A stretch of 64,000 nucleotides of DNA, from positions 2,570,001 through 2,634,000 of the forward strand of contig NZ_CP118605.1 of NCBI RefSeq assembly GCF_029869925.1, written 5' to 3'. The notes under the pieces are model-generated. The model did no database searches. It was not told the DNA's origin and saw nothing but the letters and a program-made list of their open reading frames with translations. The stretch's first letter is position 1; each line of letters starts with the position of its first letter. The DNA comes from Microbulbifer bruguierae. Lineage in GTDB: Bacteria; Pseudomonadota; Gammaproteobacteria; Pseudomonadales; Cellvibrionaceae. The position numbers and the translations under genes were made by a program. This document shows positions 8,596-16,797 of the stretch, piece by piece.

Positions 8596-10008
8596 CTAAT
8601 AAGCATTCTTATGATAAAAACCACGACAAATGGTCAAAAACACAATACGCAGATCAAGAAGTATTGACCAGCGACGGATATACTCAAGATCGTACTCAAC
8701 CCGGCGACTCATTTTATCCAGCGTATCGGTTGCGCCCCTGAAGCCTTTGATCTGCGCCAAGCCCGTAATACCTGGTTTAACTTTATGCCGAAGCATGTAG
8801 CCATTAACCAGACTTCGATACTCTTCATTGTGAGCAACCGCATGCGGTCTCGGTCCCACTATCGACATAGTTCCCTGCAATACATTAAAAAACTGTGGCA
8901 GCTCGTCGAGGGAAGTTCGACGTAATATGTTACCTAAGACCGTGACCCTCTGATCTCCATCTTTGGCCTGTACAACTTTATCGCCATCGTCCATAACGGT
9001 CATACTGCGGAACTTCCATACATAAATGGTGCGACCATCCAAGCCATAGCGCCTCTGCTTGAAGATAACCGGTCCAGGGGAAGAGCACTTAACTGCTACC
9101 GCTACAAGCAACATTATCGGAGAAATCAATGCAAGAATGACAGATGCCAGCACTAGATCTTCGAGGCGCTTTAACCAACCGTCAAACCCCTGTATCGGAG
9201 TATCAAATACACTGAGAAGGCTGCTACTTCCCACTTGGTGCCAGCGCGCATGAAGCATTTTCGCTACAAAGAAGTTAGGGAGGATATGAACGGTGGCTGT
9301 TGTATCGGAAAATTTATCGAGAGTTTCGCTAATGATGTCTTCTGCCCGCATCGGCAATGCTATGAACACAACATCAAGCTCACCCGCGCGCCCTTTAGAA
9401 ACCGCCTCATCAACCGTCCCAAGGACAGGAAATTTGCTTGTATCATCCAAGTGAGAAGTATGGTCGTGAAATCCCTCAACGCTATAAAACCCATTTACAT
9501 GGATACCCAGCTGTGGGTTCGATGCGAGATCTCTGGCAAGCTTATACCCAGATTCAGTGCAGCCGATAATGACAGCACTACGCGTATTGCGGCCTCTGAG
9601 TCGAATCGAAAACAATATCTGCCGCATACAAAAACGCCAGAATGCCAGACCGAATAAAGTAAATGTCAGCCATGCTACCGCTGCAGGTCGCATATAATCG
9701 GTAGCAAAAGTATTAAAAGAAAATTCAAGAAGAATTAAAAATATACAAACCGCAACCCAAGCTACAGTCACAGTTCCAAAAATTCGAAGGTAAGTTTCAC
9801 CTCGCCACGACCGATACAACTCAACGGACTCAGCAATAAATGCGAAGCCGACCGCGGCCAACAGCCCCGCTATCACCCAATCTTTACCTGGATTTACCTC
9901 AAAATAAGTAAGACTTGCATAAAGAATACCCAGAATAAGCAGCACATCGAACAAGCGATACAGCGCCGTTATTCCGCTCTGACGACTGCGGATCCATCCC
10001 TGTTCCAC
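8596..10008 (-). CDS. wcaJ: Undecaprenyl-phosphate sugar-1-phosphate transferase (WcaJ/WbaP family)
   Basis: This integral membrane enzyme starts repeat-unit assembly by moving a hexose-1-phosphate, probably glucose, to undecaprenyl phosphate. Membrane segments lie in the first 130 residues, a CoA-binding-like region in the middle (AVIIGCTESGYKLA) and the catalytic bacterial sugar transferase domain at the C-terminus (FKQRRYGLDG, RRTSLDELPQFFNVL, IVGPRPHAVAHNEEY, KPGITGLAQIKG). I place the start at GTG 10008, which has GAGGGGG 5 bases upstream; the frame stays open to a TTG at 10029. The product is then about 470 residues. It heads the leftward export operon. Confidence 0.92.
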   Translation of the reverse strand: MEQGWIRSRQSGITALYRLFDVLLILGILYASLTYFEVNPGKDWVIAGLLAAVGFAFIAESVELYRSWRGETYLRIFGTVTVAWVAVCIFLILLEFSFNTFATDYMRPAAVAWLTFTLFGLAFWRFCMRQILFSIRLRGRNTRSAVIIGCTESGYKLARDLASNPQLGIHVNGFYSVEGFHDHTSHLDDTSKFPVLGTVDEAVSKGRAGELDVVFIALPMRAEDIISETLDKFSDTTATVHILPNFFVAKMLHARWHQVGSSSLLSVFDTPIQGFDGWLKRLEDLVLASVILALISPIMLLVAVAVKCSSPGPVIFKQRRYGLDGRTIYVWKFRSMTVMDDGDKVVQAKDGDQRVTVLGNILRRTSLDELPQFFNVLQGTMSIVGPRPHAVAHNEEYRSLVNGYMLRHKVKPGITGLAQIKGFRGATDTLDKMSRRVEYDLEYIRRWSILLDLRIVFLTICRGFYHKNAY

Positions 10009-10584
10009 GAGAACCCCCTCATTAGGCAAGGCCTAGCGGCCTTAAACTATTCCTTGTAATACCCCGTATCGCAATTCGGGCCAAAGGCCTTCAGAGTGAC
10101 GCAATAATTCCATTGCTTGCTTATTACACCCCTACAACTGCGACCTTATAATGACAATGCATATACTGGGCCGACTTTCCATGCGTTGCGGTTTTTTTGT
10201 AATGGGGCTAAAGCCTTTTACTGAAACAATCCAGCGAACAATGATTATCCGCCCAAAATGTGAAGCTACTCAACTAAATTTGTCGCATTTCTCAACGTGA
10301 GTCTCAACTAATCCTTTATTGGCGCAAAAAAACACTAAATATAGACCTCGATATATCGATAAATGAAATTTCCGCCAGTCTTGAGCATTTAGCTCACCAT
10401 TGCGGAACACTATAGAGTGCATCGTGCACACTTTTGATCATACGTTTCAAAATCCACTAACTTTTGTGTATTGGGTCTCGGTATTTTTTTGTTGACATTA
10501 TTTTGAGCGCTGCCATATTGGTTCCCGTTTGCCGCATAGTTCGCGGAACAGGGGCTAATTTTTCTACTTTGGGGGAGACAGGGA
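10009..10584. other. Divergent regulatory region between export genes and the A-T-TE operon
   Basis: This gene-free AT-rich stretch of about 575 bases separates the leftward export operon from the rightward VOC/A-T-TE/MBOAT operon. A good rightward promoter lies at 10492-10519. I looked for an ops/JUMPstart element and did not find one. No open frame of note. Confidence 0.6.
10492..10519 (+). promoter_or_regulatory. Rightward promoter for the VOC/A-T-TE/MBOAT operon
   Basis: A consensus -35 box TTGACA at 10492-10497 is followed after 16 bases by CATATT (10514-10519), which matches four of six -10 positions. The leader of about 60 bases contains competing short inverted repeats (GTTCC...GGAAC, CCGC...GCGG) and ends in a strong Shine-Dalgarno sequence, GGGGGAGA, before ATG 10585. 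Confidence 0.55.
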
Positions 10585-11247
10585 ATGTCGAAAGTCAGCA
10601 GAGTTGACCATATTGCGTATGCCGTCGCGGAAGGGATGATCGAGAAGTGGGCCTGGTATCACATAGAAGTCGAGGGTGGAAAACTCACCAAGCGCGTAGA
10701 TGATGTGCGTCCGGATGATCCCGATAGCAGCATGAAGCTCTGGTGTATCGATTTCGAATCTTTTGGCGTGGTATTAGTCGAGGGCATAGATAGAAATAAG
10801 AAAAGTCAGGTAACTGCCTTCGCCGATTGCCACGGTGACCACAGCGTCCAGCATATCGCTTTTGATACAATGAACCTAGAACAGTTCGTTTCTCACGCGA
10901 TTTCAAAAGGCGTAAATCTGCGGGGTAAGCAGCTCGTCAATAATGATGGGTTTGGGGAACTTAAGCAGTTGTTCGGAAAAGGATACGCAAAACAAAACGC
11001 TGCAGTAATGTCTTTTCCTGAATACGTTGAACGCCCAAAGCAAGGCGTCAGCATGAGCACTAGCGTGCCCCAAAATACCGGTAAAAACTTTTATCAACGG
11101 ATCGAACACGCACGCAATACTGGCGACCAATCTACACTCATCGATTTCTCGCTAATGCCTTCGGACTGGATACCAGAATCAAGCCAAGGTGTTAAAAAAA
11201 GCAGCTCTTCCAAGCCCATAAAACACGAAGAAGCGACTCCAGCATAA
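10585..11247 (+). CDS. Single VOC-domain protein resembling the catalytic half of HPPD
   Basis: This 220-residue cytoplasmic protein aligns by motif with the C-terminal, iron-binding half of 4-hydroxyphenylpyruvate dioxygenase. It has VDHIAYAV (H9), HSVQHIAFDT (H90) and SFPEYVERP (E146), matching H162, H241 and E323 of the HppD encoded at 2.2-3.2 kb. All three metal ligands are therefore present although the protein is about 60% of HPPD length. The last 60 residues are a polar, serine/lysine-rich tail. A strong GGGGGAGA precedes the ATG. It is first in a rightward operon with an A-T-TE protein, MBOAT and SGNH genes. I infer an Fe(II) oxygenase acting on an aromatic keto acid or a related acyl group; a non-redox VOC role is possible. 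Confidence 0.7.
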   Translation: MSKVSRVDHIAYAVAEGMIEKWAWYHIEVEGGKLTKRVDDVRPDDPDSSMKLWCIDFESFGVVLVEGIDRNKKSQVTAFADCHGDHSVQHIAFDTMNLEQFVSHAISKGVNLRGKQLVNNDGFGELKQLFGKGYAKQNAAVMSFPEYVERPKQGVSMSTSVPQNTGKNFYQRIEHARNTGDQSTLIDFSLMPSDWIPESSQGVKKSSSSKPIKHEEATPA

Positions 11248-11301
11248 CCAACGTCTTACGAGTAGCGTCGACACTATATAGCTTTAATTTTGCAAAACCC
11301 A

Positions 11302-14079
11302 ATGCCATGTTCCGATCAGACACGGGGCATCGGCGCCTCAATTCAAGATGACGCAATAAACGCATCGCATATAGTCAAAAGATATGTGAAAGGTACACCG
11401 GTGAATAACGTACAGGAACCAAGAGCGCAAAGTACTAAATTTGTGCACGATAAACTCGCACTTCATGATTCCGAAATTCCGGTAATCAGACGCATAGAGC
11501 ACCAAGCCAAGAAAACACCAGATAAAATTGCAGTTTTTTATGGCAGAAAACAAGTTTCTTATGCATCTCTAATATCTTTTGCGAAACGATCGGCTCTAGA
11601 ATTAAAGGAATTCGGTGTAGTACGGGGTTCGCGCGTAGCAGTATTGATGCATCCGGCACCAGATCTGATTTGGAGCCTTTTAGGAATCCATATGCTGGGT
11701 GGGACTTATGTCCCGATTGACCCTGGATTTCCCGTTACAAGAATCAGGATGATTCTCGAAGATGTAGAACCTGCAGCGATTATTTGCACCAAAGAGAACC
11801 TATCTACTCTTAGGTCTGTGCTCCCAGACCCATATCGACGCCTTCTTTATCCTTCTAATTTTTCAAAAAAGATAGAACAAGGTCAAATCGACAAATTTGT
11901 CCCGTATCCGGTAGAACTTGAAGATGAGTCTCATATCTTCTTCACCTCCGGGACTACTGGACGCCCAAAAGGAGCTATTTCAACACATAGAAACTTGGCT
12001 CATGGCATGTCATCTTCCGCTGCCTGTTTTGAGTTCACAAGTGAGCATGGAATTTTTTCCGTTGCGGGATCGTCCTTTAGTATTAGTACTTTTGAGTTGC
12101 TTAGCTTGCTGGCCTGCGGTGGTTATACGGCTATCGCACAAAGATCGGATATTCTCGATATTGAAAAGTTATTCGAGTCCGCTCGACAAGCTTCCGTATG
12201 GCATTTTGTCCCCACCTTACTTGCGAGACTAATTGAATACATAGAGCAAACACCCGAAAGGGTTTCAGCGCTCAATAACCTCCAGCGTATATTAACCGGT
12301 GGTGACAATGTTCCACCCGATCTACTCAGTAAAATCCGACTTCTCCTTCCCGAAGTAAAGTTATACGTTAACTACGGCGCAAGCGAAACCAATTGCATGG
12401 TTACATATTGGCCCGTGCAGGAAAAAACTATCGGCAAGACCAAAATTGGCATCCCTCAAAAAAACGTAAATCTTCTTGTGCTTAACAAAAAATATAAAGA
12501 GGTATCTCCGGGCAATATTGGAGAACTATATGTGGATAGCCCTGGCGTTATTATGGGATACATGCATCGCGAAGACCTGAATCAAGAAAAGTTTTTAATA
12601 CGAGAAGGAAGTCGCTTCTTTGCAACTGGAGATATGGTCCGAGTAGACGAAAACGGCTTATATGAAATGCTTGGTCGAGAAGACTTTCAGATACAACTCA
12701 ATGGCAACCGGATAGAGCTACTTGAGGTTGAAAGCATTATTAAACAAGTTTCTGGAATTAAAGACTGTGTAGTTGCAGTCAAGAATATCGGCAACATAAA
12801 AACGCCAACCTTAACAGCTTTCGTTGTACCAAGTAACCAGAGCCGCCCATCGCTAAATGAAATTAAGACTTTTGTAAAAGATCTCCTACCCAGCTATATG
12901 GTTCCATCTCTCTATCTTGAACTTTCCAAGATACCAACAAATCATAATGGTAAAGTTGATCGAGCAAATCTTCCCGATCCAGGAAATTGCGAAATTCTCC
13001 AATCCAGCGAAGATGAACCTCTTCAAGGATCCGTCGAACAAAGTATCGCCAACACCTGGGAAAACCTGCTGGCAGGATCTTCAATCCACGCGAACAGCGA
13101 CTTCTTTGAACTAGGTGGAGACTCCATTACTGCAGTTAGGGCTATGGCAAGGATTTCAGAAGATCTAGGTTGTCGCCTGACGATAGCAGATATCGTCAAA
13201 AATACTACGGTAAGAGCCCTTGCATCCAAAGTATCCCAGCAATTATCAACTCCTAATTCACCGCATGACGATAAGAGCAACGATATACCAGGATGTCAAT
13301 TACTCAAAAAGGGTCACTCAAATCTTCCTCCACTTTTGTTAATAAATGGTGTAGTCGAGTATCTAGACCTGGTGAAAGAACTGCGTACCGATAGATCAGT
13401 TTACGCAGTTTATTTACCTGAAGAAGTTGATCTCATAGTTAATGGTGCAAAGTCCAATGCCATTGCTCGAACCAGCTCTATTAAAGATATAACAAAGCTA
13501 TATCTATCAATTATAACTACGCTACAACCTACCGGCCCCTATTTTCTGGCAGGAAAATCTTATGGCGGGATCATCGCCATTGAAGTTGGAAGAGAACTCG
13601 AAAGCCAGGGACACAGTGTAGCTTTTACTGGATTACTCGATACGGTTGTGCCGGAAGCTTTTACTTCCCATAAAAAAATTGCATTTCGAGTACTCAACCA
13701 TATTAAGTGCACTTTACACGAAGGGCCTAGTTATTTGGTGTCGCGAATCAAACTACGCTATTTCGGCCGCAATAAACATAAAGGCTCTTCACTCGATACA
13801 TTCCAGGCGAAAAATGATGGGCTTGACAATGTACGCGTCCGTCATAAAGTGCGGAAAAACGCGATTTTAACTACGCGGTTATCTCCAGTTAAGACGCCGC
13901 TAACGCTTATCAAAGCGCGCGATAGAAAATATCTATACGGTGAACAGCCATCTAAAGATCTAGGATGGACGAAATACAGCAGTCAACTTACTGTCTACGA
14001 AGTACCCGGCGATCACCATTCAATTTTGATGGCTTCACATGTAGACAAAGTTGCCCGGCATATTGAAGCACACATTTAA
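11302..14079 (+). CDS. NRPS-like adenylation-thiolation-thioesterase (A-T-TE) protein
   Basis: This protein activates a carboxylic acid as an adenylate, loads it on its own carrier domain and releases or transfers it through a thioesterase. Numbering is from TTG 11290. The A domain spans about 60-560 with A3 FFTSGTTGRPKG, A5 NYGASETN, A7 FATGDMVRV and the catalytic lysine in NHNGKVDR (K555). The carrier domain spans about 580-650 (FFELGGDSI, phosphopantetheine Ser612). The thioesterase spans about 675-929 (AGKSYGG, nucleophile S757; GDHH, H909). There is no condensation domain. The residue at the amino-binding Asp position of GrsA (FDAS) is Ser264 (FSIS), so the substrate probably lacks a free alpha-amino group. 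The start is uncertain: ATG 11302 has no Shine-Dalgarno sequence, while GTG 11401 has AAAGG upstream. Tri-domain A-T-TE enzymes such as RalA and atromentin synthetases use aryl-pyruvates. Confidence 0.85.
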   Translation: MPCSDQTRGIGASIQDDAINASHIVKRYVKGTPVNNVQEPRAQSTKFVHDKLALHDSEIPVIRRIEHQAKKTPDKIAVFYGRKQVSYASLISFAKRSALELKEFGVVRGSRVAVLMHPAPDLIWSLLGIHMLGGTYVPIDPGFPVTRIRMILEDVEPAAIICTKENLSTLRSVLPDPYRRLLYPSNFSKKIEQGQIDKFVPYPVELEDESHIFFTSGTTGRPKGAISTHRNLAHGMSSSAACFEFTSEHGIFSVAGSSFSISTFELLSLLACGGYTAIAQRSDILDIEKLFESARQASVWHFVPTLLARLIEYIEQTPERVSALNNLQRILTGGDNVPPDLLSKIRLLLPEVKLYVNYGASETNCMVTYWPVQEKTIGKTKIGIPQKNVNLLVLNKKYKEVSPGNIGELYVDSPGVIMGYMHREDLNQEKFLIREGSRFFATGDMVRVDENGLYEMLGREDFQIQLNGNRIELLEVESIIKQVSGIKDCVVAVKNIGNIKTPTLTAFVVPSNQSRPSLNEIKTFVKDLLPSYMVPSLYLELSKIPTNHNGKVDRANLPDPGNCEILQSSEDEPLQGSVEQSIANTWENLLAGSSIHANSDFFELGGDSITAVRAMARISEDLGCRLTIADIVKNTTVRALASKVSQQLSTPNSPHDDKSNDIPGCQLLKKGHSNLPPLLLINGVVEYLDLVKELRTDRSVYAVYLPEEVDLIVNGAKSNAIARTSSIKDITKLYLSIITTLQPTGPYFLAGKSYGGIIAIEVGRELESQGHSVAFTGLLDTVVPEAFTSHKKIAFRVLNHIKCTLHEGPSYLVSRIKLRYFGRNKHKGSSLDTFQAKNDGLDNVRVRHKVRKNAILTTRLSPVKTPLTLIKARDRKYLYGEQPSKDLGWTKYSSQLTVYEVPGDHHSILMASHVDKVARHIEAHI

Positions 14080-14140
14080 GGATGCCGGGAAATGCTAATT
14101 CTGCAGAATAACTAAAACTTAAATACGGCGTTTATCTTAA

Positions 14141-15781
14141 GTGCTTTTCAATTCTATCCCATTTATCTTAGTGTTTTTGCCCGCGGCGCTCATCGGATTC
14201 TATGCACTGCGGAGATTGGATTTATTCCGCATATCTCTTGCTTGGCTTTCTGTCGTCTCACTATTTTTTTACGCTTGGTGGAATCCAAAATACTTATTTC
14301 TGCTTCTATTCTCGATTATTGCAAACTTTTTCCTTGGAAATCTAATTGCATCATCACCTCACAAAAGATTTTTTTTAATCACCGGCATTGTAGGTAATTT
14401 ATTTGCGATTGCGATATATAAATACCTTGGCTTTTTTGCTGTCAGCGTTTCGTATCTGACCGGAACTTCAATTTCCATTCCCGATCTTATATTGCCCTTA
14501 GCGATTTCCTTTTTTACATTCCAGCAAATTGCTTATCTCGTAGACACTCATCGGACAGGACGTGCAGAAAAACAATTCGACAAATACTTATTGTTTATCT
14601 CATTTTTTCCACAGCTAATTGCCGGACCAATTGTTCATCATAGGGAAGTATCCCAACAGTTTAACCAATTGGCCATTGGTAACGTTCATGTTGAAAAAAT
14701 AAACGCTGGTATATTTTTGTTTGTTATTGGGCTAGCCAAAAAAGTACTTATAGCAGATCAGCTGGCCCCATATGCAACACCTGTGTTTTCAGCCGCGGAC
14801 GCCGGGTCATACCCATCATTTCTGGAAGCCTGGGGAGGATTACTTGCCTATTCATTCCAGTTATATTTTGATTTCAGCGGATACGCGGACATGGCAGTTG
14901 GGCTTGCCAAAATGTTTGGGGTTGAATTACCCATTAACTTTAACTCGCCTTATAAATCAAAGAATATAATTGATTTTTGGCGTCGTTGGCACATTACCCT
15001 ATCGCATTTTTTAAGGGACTATCTATATATTCCCTTAGGTGGAAGCCGAAGTGGATCAAAAAACCTAAACCTTTTGATTACGATGCTGCTGGGCGGTTTA
15101 TGGCATGGTGCGGGGTGGAATTTTGTGATTTGGGGCGGGTTGCACGGAGCTTTTCTCGTAATAAATCATCAGTGGCTATATGTCAAATCATTAATAAGTT
15201 CGTTTTTTTTGGCGCGCTTTTCCGGTTTCTCAAACTCAGGAGGCTTTTCCGCCCCAGCCCCTTACCTACCGTATCAATCCAGTGATGAGAATATAAAGCA
15301 GCAATCCAGAACTCGATTCACCCTACCCTCATTTATTGCCGATACTCCGGGAATAATTACAACTTTTATCGCAGTATCCTTAGCATGGATATTTTTTCGC
15401 TCTGCATCCCTGGATGGGGCATTGTCCATGCTTGGAGGTGTTTCAGGGCTTCATGGACTAGTGCTGCCAAATCAGATTTTTAATATCGCTCCTGACATAA
15501 TTTCGGAGTTCGCTCAAACATCGCCCAACATGTCAATAGGGGCCTTTCCTCACATCAGTGGATTCGGCGTTATTTTTCTGGCCATGTTATTGGCATTTTT
15601 TACACCAAATTCAAACCAGTTATCCGATTGGATATTCCCAGCGCAAGAGAATCGGGACAGCTCTAAATACACTGCCCCGCTCTCGCTCGTAGTCATGGTG
15701 GTTACCGGAGTCCTATTTTTGGTTTGCGTTAAAATAATTGCAGTTTCTCCGGACAGTGAATTCCTCTACTTTAATTTCTAA
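14141..15781 (+). CDS. MBOAT family O-acyltransferase (AlgI/DltB-like)
   Basis: This 546-residue polytopic inner-membrane protein is predicted to pass an acyl group across the membrane for O-acylation of an extracytoplasmic polymer. The family signature is complete: LFISFFPQLIAGPIVHH (151-167), SFQLYFDFSGYADM (238-251), FWRRWHITLSHFLRDYLYIP (279-298) and GGLWHGAGWNF (318-328) with the conserved histidine H322. It starts with GTG 14141 without a good Shine-Dalgarno sequence; the N-terminus LFNSIPFILVFLP is normal for the family. It follows the A-T-TE gene by about 60 bases and precedes the SGNH-like gene by 5, a pairing seen in alginate acetylation and in dlt operons. Confidence 0.92.
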   Translation: MLFNSIPFILVFLPAALIGFYALRRLDLFRISLAWLSVVSLFFYAWWNPKYLFLLLFSIIANFFLGNLIASSPHKRFFLITGIVGNLFAIAIYKYLGFFAVSVSYLTGTSISIPDLILPLAISFFTFQQIAYLVDTHRTGRAEKQFDKYLLFISFFPQLIAGPIVHHREVSQQFNQLAIGNVHVEKINAGIFLFVIGLAKKVLIADQLAPYATPVFSAADAGSYPSFLEAWGGLLAYSFQLYFDFSGYADMAVGLAKMFGVELPINFNSPYKSKNIIDFWRRWHITLSHFLRDYLYIPLGGSRSGSKNLNLLITMLLGGLWHGAGWNFVIWGGLHGAFLVINHQWLYVKSLISSFFLARFSGFSNSGGFSAPAPYLPYQSSDENIKQQSRTRFTLPSFIADTPGIITTFIAVSLAWIFFRSASLDGALSMLGGVSGLHGLVLPNQIFNIAPDIISEFAQTSPNMSIGAFPHISGFGVIFLAMLLAFFTPNSNQLSDWIFPAQENRDSSKYTAPLSLVVMVVTGVLFLVCVKIIAVSPDSEFLYFNF

Positions 15782-15786
15782 TAAAT

Positions 15787-16797
15787 ATGCGACATATCGG
15801 TGCTTTTTCTTTAGGCGTTACCCTAGGTATTGTATTGCTTGTACTACTGTTTTTGATACAAGAGGGAACCCCAACGTCGAGTTCGAAATGGGCATTCGAC
15901 CTATATCAAGTTAAGGAACTACATGCAGCACAAAGCGATTCGCCCAAGTTATTGATCGTTGCGGGATCCAATAGTCTTTTTGGCATTTTTTCCAATGAGC
16001 TCGAAGAAAACTTTAATTTACCAACGACAAATTTCGGAATTCATGCGGGTCTCGGTTTACGCTACCTTTTGGAACGCAGTAAGCGCTCTCTAGACAAGGG
16101 CGATATCGTGTACCTTCCCTTGGAATACGCCCTCTATCAGGATGATTATTCACCATCTGCGCAATTAATGGACTTTCTTATTGCACGCGACCCTACATAC
16201 CTTCACTCCCTACCGTTAACACAGCAAATATTGGGGTATGCTAATGTTTCTTTTGAGCGATTATTCGAAGGACTGCGTGGTGGTAGTAACACGTATCAAG
16301 GGCGCTCTTCGAAAATTTACAATGTAAGTAACGTCGACACGTCCGGAAATCAGACAAACAATTCCGTCGAAGACGCCGCGGCTTTCACAGAAAAGCTAAG
16401 CCGCCTAACACCCAAGGATATAGGTAACGGAGAGATTTCAAAATACTCAAGAGAGATTCTGCATGAATATTTTGAATGGGCCAAAGAAAATAATATTTGT
16501 ATTATTGGAGCCCCTCCAAATCTAATGAAGTTTGACGAGTATAACTCTGAGGAATTTGTATTTTTCTTTGAAAATGTTAAAAAATTCTATAACGAAGAAA
16601 ATGTTACGTTCTCGGGGGATCACAATGACTACCTGTTTTCCAGAGACTTTTTTTTCGATACTGAATATCATTTGAATAAAAAAGGGGTTGCATTGCGCAC
16701 CCAATTGACCATATCCGATCTTGGAGAAAATTTGTCAGCGCTCTGCAATTTACAACCAGGTGAGAAACTGGCTGGAGGCGGTTTACTGTTAAATTGA
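15787..16797 (+). CDS. Membrane-anchored SGNH-like protein (DltD/AlgX-J type partner of MBOAT)
   Basis: This 336-residue protein has one N-terminal membrane segment (about 8-24) and a periplasmic domain. The sequence LLIVAGSNSLFGI (about 57-69) resembles SGNH block I with Ser as nucleophile, and FDTEYHLNKKG near residue 290 resembles the D-x-x-H block V. This is the arrangement of DltD-like and AlgJ/AlgX-like proteins that work with MBOAT transferases. The gene starts 5 bases after the MBOAT stop. Its 3' end overlaps the convergent sulfotransferase gene by 9 bases. Family assignment rests on motifs only; overall similarity to characterised members looks low. Confidence 0.65.
   Translation: MRHIGAFSLGVTLGIVLLVLLFLIQEGTPTSSSKWAFDLYQVKELHAAQSDSPKLLIVAGSNSLFGIFSNELEENFNLPTTNFGIHAGLGLRYLLERSKRSLDKGDIVYLPLEYALYQDDYSPSAQLMDFLIARDPTYLHSLPLTQQILGYANVSFERLFEGLRGGSNTYQGRSSKIYNVSNVDTSGNQTNNSVEDAAAFTEKLSRLTPKDIGNGEISKYSREILHEYFEWAKENNICIIGAPPNLMKFDEYNSEEFVFFFENVKKFYNEENVTFSGDHNDYLFSRDFFFDTEYHLNKKGVALRTQLTISDLGENLSALCNLQPGEKLAGGGLLLN

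Noticed and set aside
10009..10584. RfaH-type ops/JUMPstart element
   Set aside because: I searched the leader for the GGCGGTAGCGT-like core on both strands and found none.
10585..11247. Naming the VOC gene hydroxymandelate synthase or HPPD
   Set aside because: It has only one of the two modules of those enzymes; the metal triad alone does not define the reaction.
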